From VAZQ01 sp963785745 (lineage in GTDB: Bacteria > Pseudomonadota > Alphaproteobacteria > Rhizobiales > Xanthobacteraceae), in NCBI GenBank assembly GCA_963785745.1, contig CAWAWR010000024.1:248001-312000 (forward strand): a stretch of 64,000 bases of DNA, in the 5' to 3' direction. A program made the translations under genes and the position numbers. Below the pieces are notes generated by a model. It searched no databases. It worked only from the letters and a program-made list of their open reading frames with translations, and was not told the DNA's origin. Shown piece after piece: positions 43,451-53,631 of this stretch; the first letter of the stretch is position 1, and the number at the start of each line of letters is the position of its first letter.

Positions 43451-44425
43451 ATGACCACGCGCCGCACATTCCTGACCATGTCCGCCGCCGCACTTGCGGC
43501 GCCGGCGCTGCCGCGGTTCGCCGCTGCGCAGGCCTATCCGACCAAGCAGATCAGGGCCATGGTCCCGTTCGCCGCCGGAAGCTCGCTCGACATCGTCGGC
43601 CGCATCGTGATGGATCCGCTGTCACGCCAGCTCGGGCAGACCATCGTGATCGAGAACCGCGGCGGCGCCGGCGGCTCGATCGGCACCGCCGCCGTCGCCA
43701 AGGCCGAGCCCGACGGTCACACGCTGCTGATCCAGGCGTCCGCGCATTCGGCGGCGCCCGCGGCCTATCCCAATCTCAGCTACGATCCGGTGCGCGATTT
43801 CTCCGGCGTGATCCCGTTCGGCACTATTCCGAACGTGACTGTGGTTCACCCGTCCCGCGGCTTCAAGACCGTGCAGGACCTTGTGGCTGCCGCGAAGAAG
43901 AGCGGCCAGTTCACCTACGGTTCGGCCGGCGTCGGCAGCGCCACTCATTGGGCGGCGGAACGGCTGCGGCTCTCCGGCGGCTACGAGGCGACGCACGTGC
44001 CGTTCAAGGGCGGCCCGGAAGCGCTCACCGAAGTAATGGCGGGCCGTGTCGATTTCACCTGCATGGGGATATCGGCGGCGCTGCCGCTGATCCGCGACGG
44101 CAAACTCATGGCGCTCGCGGTGAGTTCCGGTGCGCGCTCGGCGGCGCTGCCGGACGTGCCGACAACGCTCGAAGCCGGGCTCAAGGACTCCGACTACAAT
44201 TACTGGATGGGCCTGTTCGTGCCGTCGAAGACGCCGCGCGCGATCGTCGACAAGCTCTACGCGGAGACCCAGAAGGCGCTGGCTACGCCCGCGGTGCAAG
44301 ACAAGTTCAAGCCGCAGGGGATCGAGCCGCTGAAGATGACGTCGGCCGAGTTCGACGCCATGATCAAGCGCGAGGTCGCGACCAACATCGCGCTCGTCAA
44401 CGCCGCCAAGCTGAAGTTCAACTGA
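43451..44425 (+). CDS. Bug/TctC-type receptor with Tat signal
   Basis: A 324-residue receptor with a twin-arginine leader (MTTRRTFLTMSAAALAAPAL) rather than a Sec signal. The mature part shows YPTKQIRAMVPFAAGSSLDI, IVIENRGGAGGSIGTAAVAK, HVPFKGGPEALTEVMAGRVD. GAGGGAGAG precedes ATG 43451. Tat export suggests it folds in the cytoplasm first. It follows the CMD-like gene by about 75 bases, and a palindromic repeat and VOC gene come next. Ligand unknown. Confidence 0.9.
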   Translation: MTTRRTFLTMSAAALAAPALPRFAAAQAYPTKQIRAMVPFAAGSSLDIVGRIVMDPLSRQLGQTIVIENRGGAGGSIGTAAVAKAEPDGHTLLIQASAHSAAPAAYPNLSYDPVRDFSGVIPFGTIPNVTVVHPSRGFKTVQDLVAAAKKSGQFTYGSAGVGSATHWAAERLRLSGGYEATHVPFKGGPEALTEVMAGRVDFTCMGISAALPLIRDGKLMALAVSSGARSAALPDVPTTLEAGLKDSDYNYWMGLFVPSKTPRAIVDKLYAETQKALATPAVQDKFKPQGIEPLKMTSAEFDAMIKREVATNIALVNAAKLKFN

Positions 44426-44444
44426 AGCGACTGCCTTCCCCAGG

Positions 44445-44534
44445 CTCATGCTGAGGAGGCGCGTCAGCGCCGTCTCGAAGCACGAGGCCGCCCCACCCTT
44501 CGAGACGCGCACTTCGTGCGCTCCTCAGGATGAG
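44445..44534. repeat. palindromic repeat pair (CTCAT-CTGAGGAG type)
   Basis: Two inverted copies: CTCATGCTGAGGAGGCGCGT to GAGGCC at 44445-44488 and, reversed, GGCCCCACCCTTCGAGACGC to CAGGATGAG at 44490-44534. Each holds its own inner hairpin, GGCGC/GCGCC or GCGCAC/GTGCGC, with different but pairing arms. This repeat type is very common between genes in Rhodopseudomonas and Bradyrhizobium. Confidence 0.8.
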
Positions 44535-44548
44535 GGCGGAGCAATGCC

Positions 44549-44932
44549 CTACCCCGCGTGGCTGCGGTCGAGCAGCTCGATCGAGATTCCCTGCGGCCCG
44601 CGGATGAAGCAGATGCGCACGCCCGGCCGCACCGTCGTCGGCTCCTTGGTGAACTCGCAGCCCTTGGCCTTGAGATCGGCGGCGACCGCATCGATGCCGC
44701 TGACCAGCAGGCCGAAATGCTCAAGCCCGCGATAGGGGATTTCGGGCGGCGGATTGTGCCCGTCGCTTTCGGCGATGAAGACATTGGCGCCGCCGATCTT
44801 GACGTCGATGCGCGGCTTGTCCCCCTGCATGGTCTTGATGACCTCGGCGCCAAGCATCTTCTCGAACCACTGCGCCATCCCTTCCGGATCGGGCGTCTTC
44901 AGATGGACGTGGTCCCAAGTGTACGTGGCCAT
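44549..44932 (-). CDS. VOC (glyoxalase-fold) family protein
   Basis: A 127-residue single VOC domain: YTWDHVHLKTPDPEGMAQWF, HFGLLVSGIDAVAADLKAKG, GVRICFIRGPQGISIELLDR. Metal-binding residues expected as His7-8, His in EHFGLL and Glu in SIELLDR. Family members include glyoxalases, ring-cleaving dioxygenases and drug-binding proteins. Start ATG 44932. It converges with the Bug gene at 43451 and lies downstream of another Bug gene on its own strand. Substrate unknown. Confidence 0.85.
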   Translation of the reverse strand: MATYTWDHVHLKTPDPEGMAQWFEKMLGAEVIKTMQGDKPRIDVKIGGANVFIAESDGHNPPPEIPYRGLEHFGLLVSGIDAVAADLKAKGCEFTKEPTTVRPGVRICFIRGPQGISIELLDRSHAG

Positions 44933-45017
44933 ACGCTATCTCCCCTTTTTTGCTTTTACGGAACGATCACTTTAAGCGGTCGCATGATCGGGTCCGAAGA
45001 GTCTACAACTTTTCGTA

Positions 45018-45983
45018 CTAGTCGGCGTACTCGCCCGCCGCCTTGATGATCGGCGCCCAGCGATCGAGCTCGGCGAACAGATGCTTTTGCAGCGCCTCAG
45101 GTGTTGCGAGATTGGGTGCGATCGGCTCGGTGTTGATGAGATCAAACCGCTTGATGAGGTCCGGGTCCTTGAGCGCGCCTTGCAGCGCGCTGGAGAGTTT
45201 CTGCACGATCGGCGCCGGCGTGCCTGCCGGCGCATAGAGGCCGTGCCACACGCCGAGCGCAAATCCTTTGAGACCGGCTTCGTCGGCGGTCGGCAGATCG
45301 GGCAGCGATTGCAGCCGCGCCGTTGTCGTCACGGCATAGCCCTTGATGCGCTTGCCTTGGATCGGCGGAGTCGCGGTCGTCGCCTGCTCGCAGCCGATAT
45401 CGACCTGCCGGCCGATGAGATCGTTCATCAGCGGACCGCCGCCCTTGTAAGGAACCTGGGTCAGCTTGGTCTGGATCGCGCTCATGAACAGCAGCGCGCA
45501 GAGTTGCGACGACGAGCCGACGCCGGCCGTCGCGAACGTCACCTTCTCGCCTCGCTTCTTGGCGTAGGCGACGAACTCGCCGAAATTGTTGGGCTCGAGA
45601 TCGGAGCGGCCGACGAACACCATCGGCGCGTCGGTGACAAGGCCGATCGGCGCGAACGCCTTTCTGGTGCTGTAGGGAAGCTTGCGATAGAGCGTGTCCG
45701 CGGTCGCGAGGCCCAGGTGATGGATCAGCAGCGTGTAGCCGTCCGCCGCCGCGCGCGCGGCGCGGCCGGTGCCGAGCGTGCCGCCCGCGCCGGAGACGTT
45801 CTCGACAATGAGCTGCTGGCCGAGCAGCTTTGACATCGACTGCGCGGTGACGCGCGCGATCGTGTCGGTCGGCCCGCCGGCCGGGAACGGCACGATCACC
45901 GTGATCGGCCGCGTGGGATAGTCCTGTGCCGCGGCAGGACCAAGGGTCAGCGCTAACGCGATGGCAAGGCTCAATTGACGCAT
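45018..45983 (-). CDS. Bug/TctC-type receptor
   Basis: A 321-residue receptor with signal peptide MRQLSLAIALALTLGPAAAQ. Mature marks: YPTRPITVIVPFPAGGPTDT, LIVENVSGAGGTLGTGRAAR, FATAGVGSSSQLCALLFMSA, VPYKGGGPLMNDLIGRQVDI. ATG 45983 has GGGAGGAG upstream. Same family as the receptors at 27143, 38933 and 43451. No tctAB genes near. The VOC gene downstream may belong to the same transcript (85 bases). Confidence 0.9.
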   Translation of the reverse strand: MRQLSLAIALALTLGPAAAQDYPTRPITVIVPFPAGGPTDTIARVTAQSMSKLLGQQLIVENVSGAGGTLGTGRAARAAADGYTLLIHHLGLATADTLYRKLPYSTRKAFAPIGLVTDAPMVFVGRSDLEPNNFGEFVAYAKKRGEKVTFATAGVGSSSQLCALLFMSAIQTKLTQVPYKGGGPLMNDLIGRQVDIGCEQATTATPPIQGKRIKGYAVTTTARLQSLPDLPTADEAGLKGFALGVWHGLYAPAGTPAPIVQKLSSALQGALKDPDLIKRFDLINTEPIAPNLATPEALQKHLFAELDRWAPIIKAAGEYAD

Positions 45984-46062
45984 CGAACTCCTCCCGGAAC
46001 GCATCGTTTCCGGGATTGTCGCCCAGTTCCCGGGCGCTGTCATCGGACAAAAAGTCTAAGAG

Positions 46063-46467
46063 CTAGGCCTGCTTCTCGACCTTGCGGATCGCGCCCAATT
46101 CCGGAAGCCATTGCTGCTCGGAGCGGCACCAGATCTGCACCTTCGGCACCAGCTCGTTGCGCTGGCGCACGGTGCCGACGCGGATGTTGTAGGGCGCACC
46201 GCCCTCGGCCGCGGTGGCATAGATCGGCGAGCCGCAATTCGCGCAGAACGCCTGCGCGCGCCTGCCCCCGCTGTCCCCGATTTTCACGTAGACCTTCGGC
46301 TCGCCGGTGAGGATCTTGAACTTGTCGTTCGCCGCGCGGATCGACGTCCGGAACACGGTGCCAGACAACTGCTGGCAATCCGTGCAGTGGCAGATCGAGG
46401 TGTGATCGGGATCGACCTCCGCCTCGTAGGTGATGGCGCCGCAGTGGCATCCGCCGGTGATCTTCAT
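46063..46467 (-). CDS. GFA-family (CENP-V-like) zinc protein
   Basis: A 134-residue GFA-domain protein. Zinc ligands are visible as GGCHCGAITYEA, ICHCTDCQQLSG and FCANCGSPIY. The family includes Gfa, which adds glutathione to formaldehyde, and many uncharacterised relatives. AGGATCGGA lies before ATG 46467. It stands between the Bug gene and the ankyrin gene on the same strand; a functional link is unclear. Confidence 0.9.
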   Translation of the reverse strand: MKITGGCHCGAITYEAEVDPDHTSICHCTDCQQLSGTVFRTSIRAANDKFKILTGEPKVYVKIGDSGGRRAQAFCANCGSPIYATAAEGGAPYNIRVGTVRQRNELVPKVQIWCRSEQQWLPELGAIRKVEKQA

Positions 46468-46509
46468 GAGTCCGATCCTATCTGAAGCCGTTTCCTAGCT
46501 GTGAACGTA

Positions 46510-47147
46510 CTATTTCATGCGCCGTTTCAGCTCCGCAAGGCGCTCGATGAGGTCCTTGGGCAGCCGCCGGGCGCGCGCAATGTCGAGGGCATCGCGCCCG
46601 CGCGGGTCCTTGATAGTCGGATCGGCGCCCGCTTCGATCAAAAGCTTCAATGTCTTCAACCGTTGCAGACGCGCGGCATAGAAGATCGGTGTCTCGCCAT
46701 GAGCGCGCAGATTGAGCCGCGGCTTGGTCTTGAGAACGTCGCGGCACATCAACTCGTTGTCGCGAAACACAATCGCCCACAGTGACCAACTCGCGTCCGC
46801 ACCTTGCTTGAGCAGAAAGCGAACCAGATGTGGATTCTCGCCGCGCGCGACCGCGTACCAGATCGGCGTCGCGCGGAAGTCGCCTTCGTCCTCGTCCATC
46901 GGGACTTCTGCTTCGAGCGGTACGCCCGCTTTCAGCAGCGCCGTCACGGTCTTGATCCCGCGGGCTCGCCTTGTCTGGCACCAGGCTTCGCCGCGCAGGC
47001 GATATGGATCGCCATGCGCCCGCGCGGGTCGGTCGCCTTCGCCAGAGCGGGCGCCGCCGAAAGGACCGCCTTCACGGCGGCGGCATTCCACGTCTTGGCG
47101 GCGTCGAACAGTGCCGACTTGGAAGGTGGTCGCATCGCCGCCGTCAC
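46510..47147 (-). pseudogene. ankyrin-repeat protein, frameshifted
   Basis: GTG 47147 overlaps the stop of the VOC gene (GTGA), suggesting coupling; ATG 47135 is the alternative. The start reads MRPPSKSALFDAAKTWNAAA and AIHIACAAKPGA; then two single extra bases near 46978 and 46958 disrupt the frame. After repair (DKASPGIKTVTALLKAGVP) the ankyrin repeats run on: GENPHLVRFLLKQGADASWS, HGETPIFYAARLQRLKTLKL, LIEAGADPTIKDPRGRDALD. About 210 residues. Ankyrin proteins bind other proteins; partner unknown. Confidence 0.75.
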
Positions 47148-47791
47148 TCCGCCGGGCCGGCGAACAGCAACAGGTTGCCGTCCGGGTCCCGCACCACGAA
47201 GTTCTTCGCGCCCCAGGGCTGGCGCATCAGCGTCTGCTGGAACTCGACGCCGGCTTGCTGGAACTCAAGATAGAGTTGCTTGATCGCATCCGCCGTGTCG
47301 ACACCCATGTCGGCCGACAGCAATTGCTCGCGCTCGCGCAGCTCCGGATCGATCACGGGACGGTCCATGTGCTTGAGGTTGAGCCTCGCCGCATCGCGCT
47401 TCACCTGGCCGTAGAACGGCGGCTCGCCATAGGTATAGACGACGGTGAAGCCGAGCTTGCGGGTGAAGAAGTCGCATGACGCCTGAATGTCGGAAACGAA
47501 CAACTCGGCCGCGACCGCGGTGATGACCGGCCGCGTGGTAGTTTGCGCTGAAGAGTCTGACATGGCTTGCAGTCCTTCCCTGAGCGCCTGCCAGCTTTCG
47601 AATCCCCGTTCCCGGGCGACCAGTTCCTGCGCGTCCGCGAGCTTGAACGGATGCGCGAGGATTTCAGGATCGCTCAGTTGCCGGAAGCGAGGCAACACCG
47701 ACCTGATCTGCGCGGCGACCGGATAGTAGCGGTCGCGGTGCCGCCGCAGAACAAGCTTCGCCTGCTTCCTGAGATTCTCGAGACTAGGCAT
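47144..47791 (-). CDS. VOC-family protein with N-terminal helical domain
   Basis: A 215-residue protein. Residues 1-75 are a helical domain (SLENLRKQAKLVLRRHRDRY, ADAQELVARERGFESWQALR) often found in front of ankyrin repeats or VOC domains. Residues 85-215 form a VOC fold: TAVAAELFVSDIQASCDFFT, RKLGFTVVYTYGEPPFYGQV, KNFVVRDPDGNLLLFAG. Likely a dimeric ligand-binding or glyoxalase-type enzyme. The gene is translationally coupled to the ankyrin gene downstream. Confidence 0.83.
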   Translation of the reverse strand: MPSLENLRKQAKLVLRRHRDRYYPVAAQIRSVLPRFRQLSDPEILAHPFKLADAQELVARERGFESWQALREGLQAMSDSSAQTTTRPVITAVAAELFVSDIQASCDFFTRKLGFTVVYTYGEPPFYGQVKRDAARLNLKHMDRPVIDPELREREQLLSADMGVDTADAIKQLYLEFQQAGVEFQQTLMRQPWGAKNFVVRDPDGNLLLFAGPAE

Positions 47792-47814
47792 GGGCGCGCT
47801 ACGATTGAGGTTTC

Positions 47815-47860
47815 GTAGGTGGGCTTTGCCCCTTCGGTGAAAAACCGATGCGCCCTACTG
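47815..47860. repeat. short palindrome (GTAGG...CCCTAC)
   Basis: GTAGGTGGGCTTTGCCCC near 47817 and GATGCGCCCTAC near 47857 form an imperfect inverted repeat of the type common in proteobacterial intergenes. The rest of the gap between 47792 and 48124 is AT-richer and shows no gene; it should hold the promoter of the gene at 48125. Confidence 0.5.
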
Positions 47861-48124
47861 CAACGCGCTCAGCATGTCAGAGCACTTGGCCCAACTCAAG
47901 CCGGTCTCCGCCATGTCCGAAGCCGCGGATGGAACCGGTTTTCACATCCTCTGCTCGTTAAGCTTCTGTTCATAAATGCCTTCAAAATCAACAAAATTCC
48001 GACAAATTGAAAGCGCTTTGGTACAGGCCTCGTTCAAGCGCATGGGGGCGTTTTGGGACGTTGCAATCTCTCTCAATCTCAGACCGCGCTCGGTTCAGGC
48101 CGACCGCTCCGCAGGAGATCATGA

Positions 48125-48436
48125 ATGACTAGGACACTGGCTGCATTGGTCGGCGCTGCTGCCATCGCTGGCTCGCTCGCTGTTTCCGTTTCCGACGCCT
48201 CCGCCCAGTACCGTCACCGCGGCTGGGGCTGGGGCCCCGGCATTGCCGCCGGCATCATCGGCGGCGCGATCATCACCGGCGCCATCCTCGCGTCGCGGCC
48301 GCGTGGCTACGTCGTGTACGAAGGCTATGGCCAACCGGTGCAATACGCCGGCTGCTATTGGGCCGCGGAGCCGGTCTACAATCGGCACGGCCAGGTCATC
48401 GGATATACCGGCCAACCGGTTCAGGTTTGCCCGTAG
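48125..48436 (+). CDS. small secreted glycine-rich protein
   Basis: A 103-residue exported protein: signal peptide TRTLAALVGAAAIAGSLAVS, mature part rich in glycine and tyrosine (GWGWGPGIAAGIIGGAIITG, VVYEGYGQPVQYAGCYWAAE), ending with GQPVQVCP. Two cysteines may pair. AGGAGA lies 7 bases before ATG 48125. Members of this type are abundant in Bradyrhizobium and are not characterised. A strong terminator follows. Confidence 0.72.
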   Translation: MTRTLAALVGAAAIAGSLAVSVSDASAQYRHRGWGWGPGIAAGIIGGAIITGAILASRPRGYVVYEGYGQPVQYAGCYWAAEPVYNRHGQVIGYTGQPVQVCP

Positions 48437-48461
48437 TCCACTGACGATCAGAATTCGCGAC

Positions 48462-48497
48462 AAACCCGGCGGGTGCGCAAGCACCGCCGGGTTTTGC
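48462..48497. terminator. bidirectional terminator between convergent genes
   Basis: AAACCCGGCGG at 48462-48472 pairs with CCGCCGGGTTT at 48484-48494; TGC/GCA closes a GCAA loop with one bulged G. TTTTGCTTT follows on the plus strand. It separates the gene at 48125 from the lytic transglycosylase. Confidence 0.88.
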
Positions 48498-48506
48498 TTT
48501 GAGAGA

Positions 48507-49757
48507 CTATTTCCGGCCGGCCCGCGTCTGCATGTGCTCGAGCACCGTGGCCGTCGGCCAGCAATCGACCTTGAGGCGGTTGGCCTTCTGATAGTGCCCG
48601 AGCGCGGCGCGCGTGAGCATCCCGGCCTTGCCGTCGATCTTGTCCTTGTAAAGACCGAGCTTGGTGAGCGTGTTCTGCATCGTCTCGACCTGCGTACTCT
48701 TGAGCTGAGTGTTCTTGCTCCACGGCGTCTCGAACGGCCGCGGGTCGGCGATGCGGTCGCTCAGGTGCCCGACGAACAACACGTAGAGATCGGAAAAATT
48801 ATATTCCTTGATCACGAAATAGTTGTTGAGCGTGAGGAACGCCGGCCCGTAGGTCCCTTCCGGCTGAAGCAGCGATGCCGGCTCGCCCATCTCGGTCTGG
48901 CTCGGCCGGCGGCCGAGCGTCGGCGTATAGCCCTTCTGGACCCATTCGGCGACCGTCTGCTTGAACTCCGGTGTGCCGGTCGTGCAATCGACATTCGCAG
49001 GCACGCGCACCTCATAGGCCCAGCGCTGGCCGGGCTTCCAACCTTTGTTGACGAGCTGCTGCGCGGCTGACGCAAGCGCGTCCGGAATCGAGCCCCAAAT
49101 GTCGCGGTGACCGTCGCCGTCGAAATCGACCGCGTGCTTGTAGAATTCCGACGGCAGGAATTGCGTGAGCCCCATTGCGCCGCCCCAGGAGCTGCGCATC
49201 TTGTCGAGCGTGACGTGCCCCTCTTCCAGGATCTTGAAGGCGAACAGCAGCTCTTCGCGGAACATGTCCTTGCGCCGGCCGTAGAAGCCCTGCGTCGCCA
49301 GCACGCGGATGGCGTTGTGCGGCAGCTTATGACCGCCATAGGCGGTCTCGCGGCCCCAGATCGCGAGGATCATGCTGGGCGGCACGCCGAACCGTTGCTC
49401 GATTTTGGCCAACGTCGCGCGGTGCTCCGCCGCGAGCTTCTTGCCGCGTTCCGCAAGCCGGGAGATCGACAGTTCGCGGATGTAGTCGGACGGGGTCTGC
49501 ACGAACTCGGCTTGCTGGGGCTGCGGCCGTCCCTTGCGGCTCGGCAGTTCGAGATCGGGCAGCGTCAGGTCGGGCTCAAGCCCGTGGATGGCGGCGCTGA
49601 AGGTCTTGCGCGAAACGCCCTTGCTTTGCGCCTGCGGCCACAGGCTCTCCAGCCAGCGGCTGAACGCCACATCGGGCGCCGGCTGCGCGGGCTGCGCCAG
49701 GAGCAATGTGCCTGCGCATACGCAGCCGATCACCAACGCAAATCCTTGAAATCTCAT
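48507..49757 (-). CDS. lytic murein transglycosylase (MltB type) with PG-binding domain
   Basis: A 416-residue enzyme. Signal peptide MRFQGFALVIGCVCAGTLLL, then an MltB-type SLT_2 domain (FGVPPSMILAIWGRETAYGG, catalytic Glu in GRETAYGG; LDKMRSSWGGAMGLTQFLPS; DGDGHRDIWGSIPDALASAA) and a C-terminal PG_binding_1 domain (LKSTQVETMQNTLTKLGLYK, GKAGMLTRAALGHYQKANRL). It cuts glycan strands to give 1,6-anhydro ends. ATG 49757 fits the signal peptide. Periplasmic. Confidence 0.93.
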   Translation of the reverse strand: MRFQGFALVIGCVCAGTLLLAQPAQPAPDVAFSRWLESLWPQAQSKGVSRKTFSAAIHGLEPDLTLPDLELPSRKGRPQPQQAEFVQTPSDYIRELSISRLAERGKKLAAEHRATLAKIEQRFGVPPSMILAIWGRETAYGGHKLPHNAIRVLATQGFYGRRKDMFREELLFAFKILEEGHVTLDKMRSSWGGAMGLTQFLPSEFYKHAVDFDGDGHRDIWGSIPDALASAAQQLVNKGWKPGQRWAYEVRVPANVDCTTGTPEFKQTVAEWVQKGYTPTLGRRPSQTEMGEPASLLQPEGTYGPAFLTLNNYFVIKEYNFSDLYVLFVGHLSDRIADPRPFETPWSKNTQLKSTQVETMQNTLTKLGLYKDKIDGKAGMLTRAALGHYQKANRLKVDCWPTATVLEHMQTRAGRK

Positions 49758-49854
49758 GCCTGTTCGTCCTCGGAACCCTGCAACGAATCGTGATTTCCGG
49801 GCGTTAGCATAAGCGCGCAAATGCGCCGAAAGTCAGAATGTCCGGAGGAACGCA

Positions 49855-50472
49855 ATGCAGGTGCCCCTCGAAGTCGCTTTCCACAACATCGACGGTTCGG
49901 ACTGGGCCGAAACGGAAATTCGCCAGCGCGTCGCCGATCTGGAGAAAATCTACGACCGGATGACGTCGTGCCGCGTCCGCGTCGACCAGCGGGCCAGCAA
50001 CAACAGCGGCACCATTCCGCCGGTGGTCCATATCGAGCTCGGCATCCCCGGCCGCAACGATGTCGTGGTGAGCCACGAGCCCGATCACCTCATGCGGAAA
50101 TATCAGCGCCCCGACCTGCACAAGGCCATCAACGAGGCGTTCCGCATCGCCGAGCGCTGCCTCATCGACATCAAGGAAAGGCGCGACGGCCGCACCAAGG
50201 AGGCGCATCACGACGGGCCGAACCAGGCGCTGGGCCAGATCGCCGAAACCGATCCGGGCGGCGAGTTCGGTTTTTTGCTCACCAAGGAAGGCAGCCTGCT
50301 CTATTTCCATCGCAACGCGATGCTGTCGGGAAATTTCGACGACCTCCGGCGCGGCCACGAGGTGTATTACGTCGCCAGCATGGGCGACACCGGTCCGGTC
50401 GCAAGCAAGGTCAGGATGAAGCGAACGGCCGCCAATGGCGACGACCGCGCCGCTAGCGCACCGCCAGAATAA
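49855..50472 (+). CDS. HPF/RaiA ribosome-associated protein with extra C-terminal domain
   Basis: A 205-residue protein. Residues 1-105 match the HPF/RaiA fold (VPLEVAFHNIDGSDWAETEI, DRMTSCRVRVDQRASNNSGT, HKAINEAFRIAERCLIDIKE), which binds the 30S subunit and stalls ribosomes in stationary phase. Residues 130-190 (GEFGFLLTKEGSLLYFHRNA, EVYYVASMGDTGPVASKVRM) have the form of a cold-shock-like RNA-binding domain. GGAGGAA precedes ATG 49855. The C-terminal end overlaps the neighbouring gene by 20 bases. Confidence 0.82.
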   Translation: MQVPLEVAFHNIDGSDWAETEIRQRVADLEKIYDRMTSCRVRVDQRASNNSGTIPPVVHIELGIPGRNDVVVSHEPDHLMRKYQRPDLHKAINEAFRIAERCLIDIKERRDGRTKEAHHDGPNQALGQIAETDPGGEFGFLLTKEGSLLYFHRNAMLSGNFDDLRRGHEVYYVASMGDTGPVASKVRMKRTAANGDDRAASAPPE

Positions 50473-51253
50473 ACAGCCGCGGGAATTTCAGGATCACCTT
50501 GCCGTCGTAGCGCGTCGAATAGGCGCGCGCGATCGCGTCGGTATAGGCGGCGAGATACTGCTCGCGCATCTTGCCTTCCAACACCGAATAGAACGGCCGC
50601 AGTGACGAGCCTTTGAACCATTCCACCACGCCGGCATGGTTCGGCATGATGTGCCGATAGTGCGTGTGCCAGATGTCGAGATGGCTGCAGAGCGGCCGCA
50701 GCAGATCGTAGAACTGCTCCGGGCTCAGGAGGTCATTGCGCGCGGCATTCGACTTCGCGATCGCGGCGGCCCATGGACCGTCGGCGCCGACCTTCTCCAT
50801 CAATTGCAGCGCGGGCTCCTGGGTGTTGTCCGGCATCTGCACCGCCAGCACGCCGCCCTTCGGCAGCGCCGTGAGCAGGCGCGCCAGCACCTTGGGATGA
50901 TCCGGCAGCCACTGGAACACGGCATTGCCGAACAGCAGGTCGGTGCCGGGCTCAGGCATCCAGGTTTCGAGATCGCCTTGGACAAACGTGCAATTCGGCA
51001 ACCGTTCCCGCGCCTGCCGGAGCATGTCGGGCGAGGAGTCGACGCCGATCACCGCGGCGTTCGGAAACCGTTCGATCAGCAACTCCGTCGAATTGCCCGG
51101 CCCGCAGCCGAGATCGACCACGCGCTTGGGGTTCGCAAGCGGAATCTGCGCCAGCAGATCGCGCGGCGGGCGCGTGCGCTCGTCCTCGAATTTCAGGTAT
51201 TGGCGGGCCGACCAGTCCTCGGCGCCTGCGCGATACTGTATGGTGTCGGCCAT
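50453..51253 (-). CDS. tam: trans-aconitate 2-methyltransferase-like enzyme
   Basis: A 266-residue SAM-dependent methyltransferase. The SAM site is RVVDLGCGPGNSTELLIERF; AVIGVDSSPDMLRQARERLP and DLLFGNAVFQWLPDHPKVLA follow. The whole length matches Tam, which methylates trans-aconitate, a spontaneous product of cis-aconitate that inhibits aconitase. ATG 51253 is chosen because the domain begins there. It lies 29 bases downstream of ettA. The end overlaps the HPF gene by 20 bases, in convergent fashion. Confidence 0.86.
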   Translation of the reverse strand: MADTIQYRAGAEDWSARQYLKFEDERTRPPRDLLAQIPLANPKRVVDLGCGPGNSTELLIERFPNAAVIGVDSSPDMLRQARERLPNCTFVQGDLETWMPEPGTDLLFGNAVFQWLPDHPKVLARLLTALPKGGVLAVQMPDNTQEPALQLMEKVGADGPWAAAIAKSNAARNDLLSPEQFYDLLRPLCSHLDIWHTHYRHIMPNHAGVVEWFKGSSLRPFYSVLEGKMREQYLAAYTDAIARAYSTRYDGKVILKFPRLFILAVR

Positions 51254-51282
51254 CAGCGGAGCGATCTTCGGAAAGGAAGAGT

Positions 51283-52935
<1,653 letters not shown>

Positions 52936-53292
52936 GGAGCGCCCTGCCCTTGTGTTTCGGGCGCTTGCTAGCGCCGGTTTAGGGGATTTGTGGGGTGATT
53001 TAGCTGCCCGAATCCATCACGGCAAGACCGCTGTACCGCCCAACACCCGTCGAATTCTCGCCCCGCGCGCTGGCTTAGGTCATGGCGTGGGAAAAGGGGA
53101 TCTGCATCCGCGGCCGCCGCAAACCGTAACTTCTTGGCAACGCTGATCGCAAATCACGCCAAGTCCTGGCGAATTACTACCAGTTTTTAATGAATTCGGG
53201 CCGAATCTATGGTTCGAACCAGGGTGCGTTCTGGCGCGACGAAAAGGCAGGAGATTCCACTGCCACAGGCGCGAGCCGATAGGAGACCGGCG
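52936..53292. other. 357-base gap between divergent genes
   Basis: No convincing gene. It probably holds promoters for ettA (minus) and for the small basic protein (plus). An AT-richer patch at 53160-53210 (CAGTTTTTAATGAATTCG) could be promoter sequence, but I cannot assign boxes with confidence. Confidence 0.4.
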
Positions 53293-53496
53293 ATGGGCAC
53301 GTTCAAGAAGAAGAGTCCGAGAACCGGACGCCGTGGCGGTTTGGCCGAATTCAGCCGCCTGTTCCGGACCATGGTCGACCCCTATCGCCCCGAATTGCAC
53401 TACATGCGCGGCCCGGGCCCGAAGTGGCACGCCAAGCATACGGTTGTCCCAGCCCAGGCCCCCGAGATGCACGGCCTCGCCCATATCAAGCACTAA
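53293..53496 (+). CDS. small basic hypothetical protein
   Basis: A 67-residue protein from ATG 53293; AGGAGA lies 8 bases upstream, which decides the start over 53209. It is basic, with histidine-rich stretches (KWHAKHTVVPAQAPEMHGLA). There is no signal or membrane helix. No family is recognised. It stands alone, followed 135 bases later by a membrane-protein gene. Confidence 0.6.
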   Translation: MGTFKKKSPRTGRRGGLAEFSRLFRTMVDPYRPELHYMRGPGPKWHAKHTVVPAQAPEMHGLAHIKH

Positions 53497-53631
53497 TCGG
53501 GAGCGGCGGGCCACTGCGGCCCGAAGGTATCCATTCACCTTGGCTTGAGGTTGTCGTCCGGCAGACCGGCAGGGGCGCTATGGTCGATGCACGGGGACGT
53601 TCGTCCCTTGGTGCAAACTGCCGGCGCTTCG

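Noticed and set aside
53205..53225. GGTTCGAACC, a tRNA T-loop-like string
   Set aside because: No acceptor stem, anticodon arm or CCA context could be built around it.
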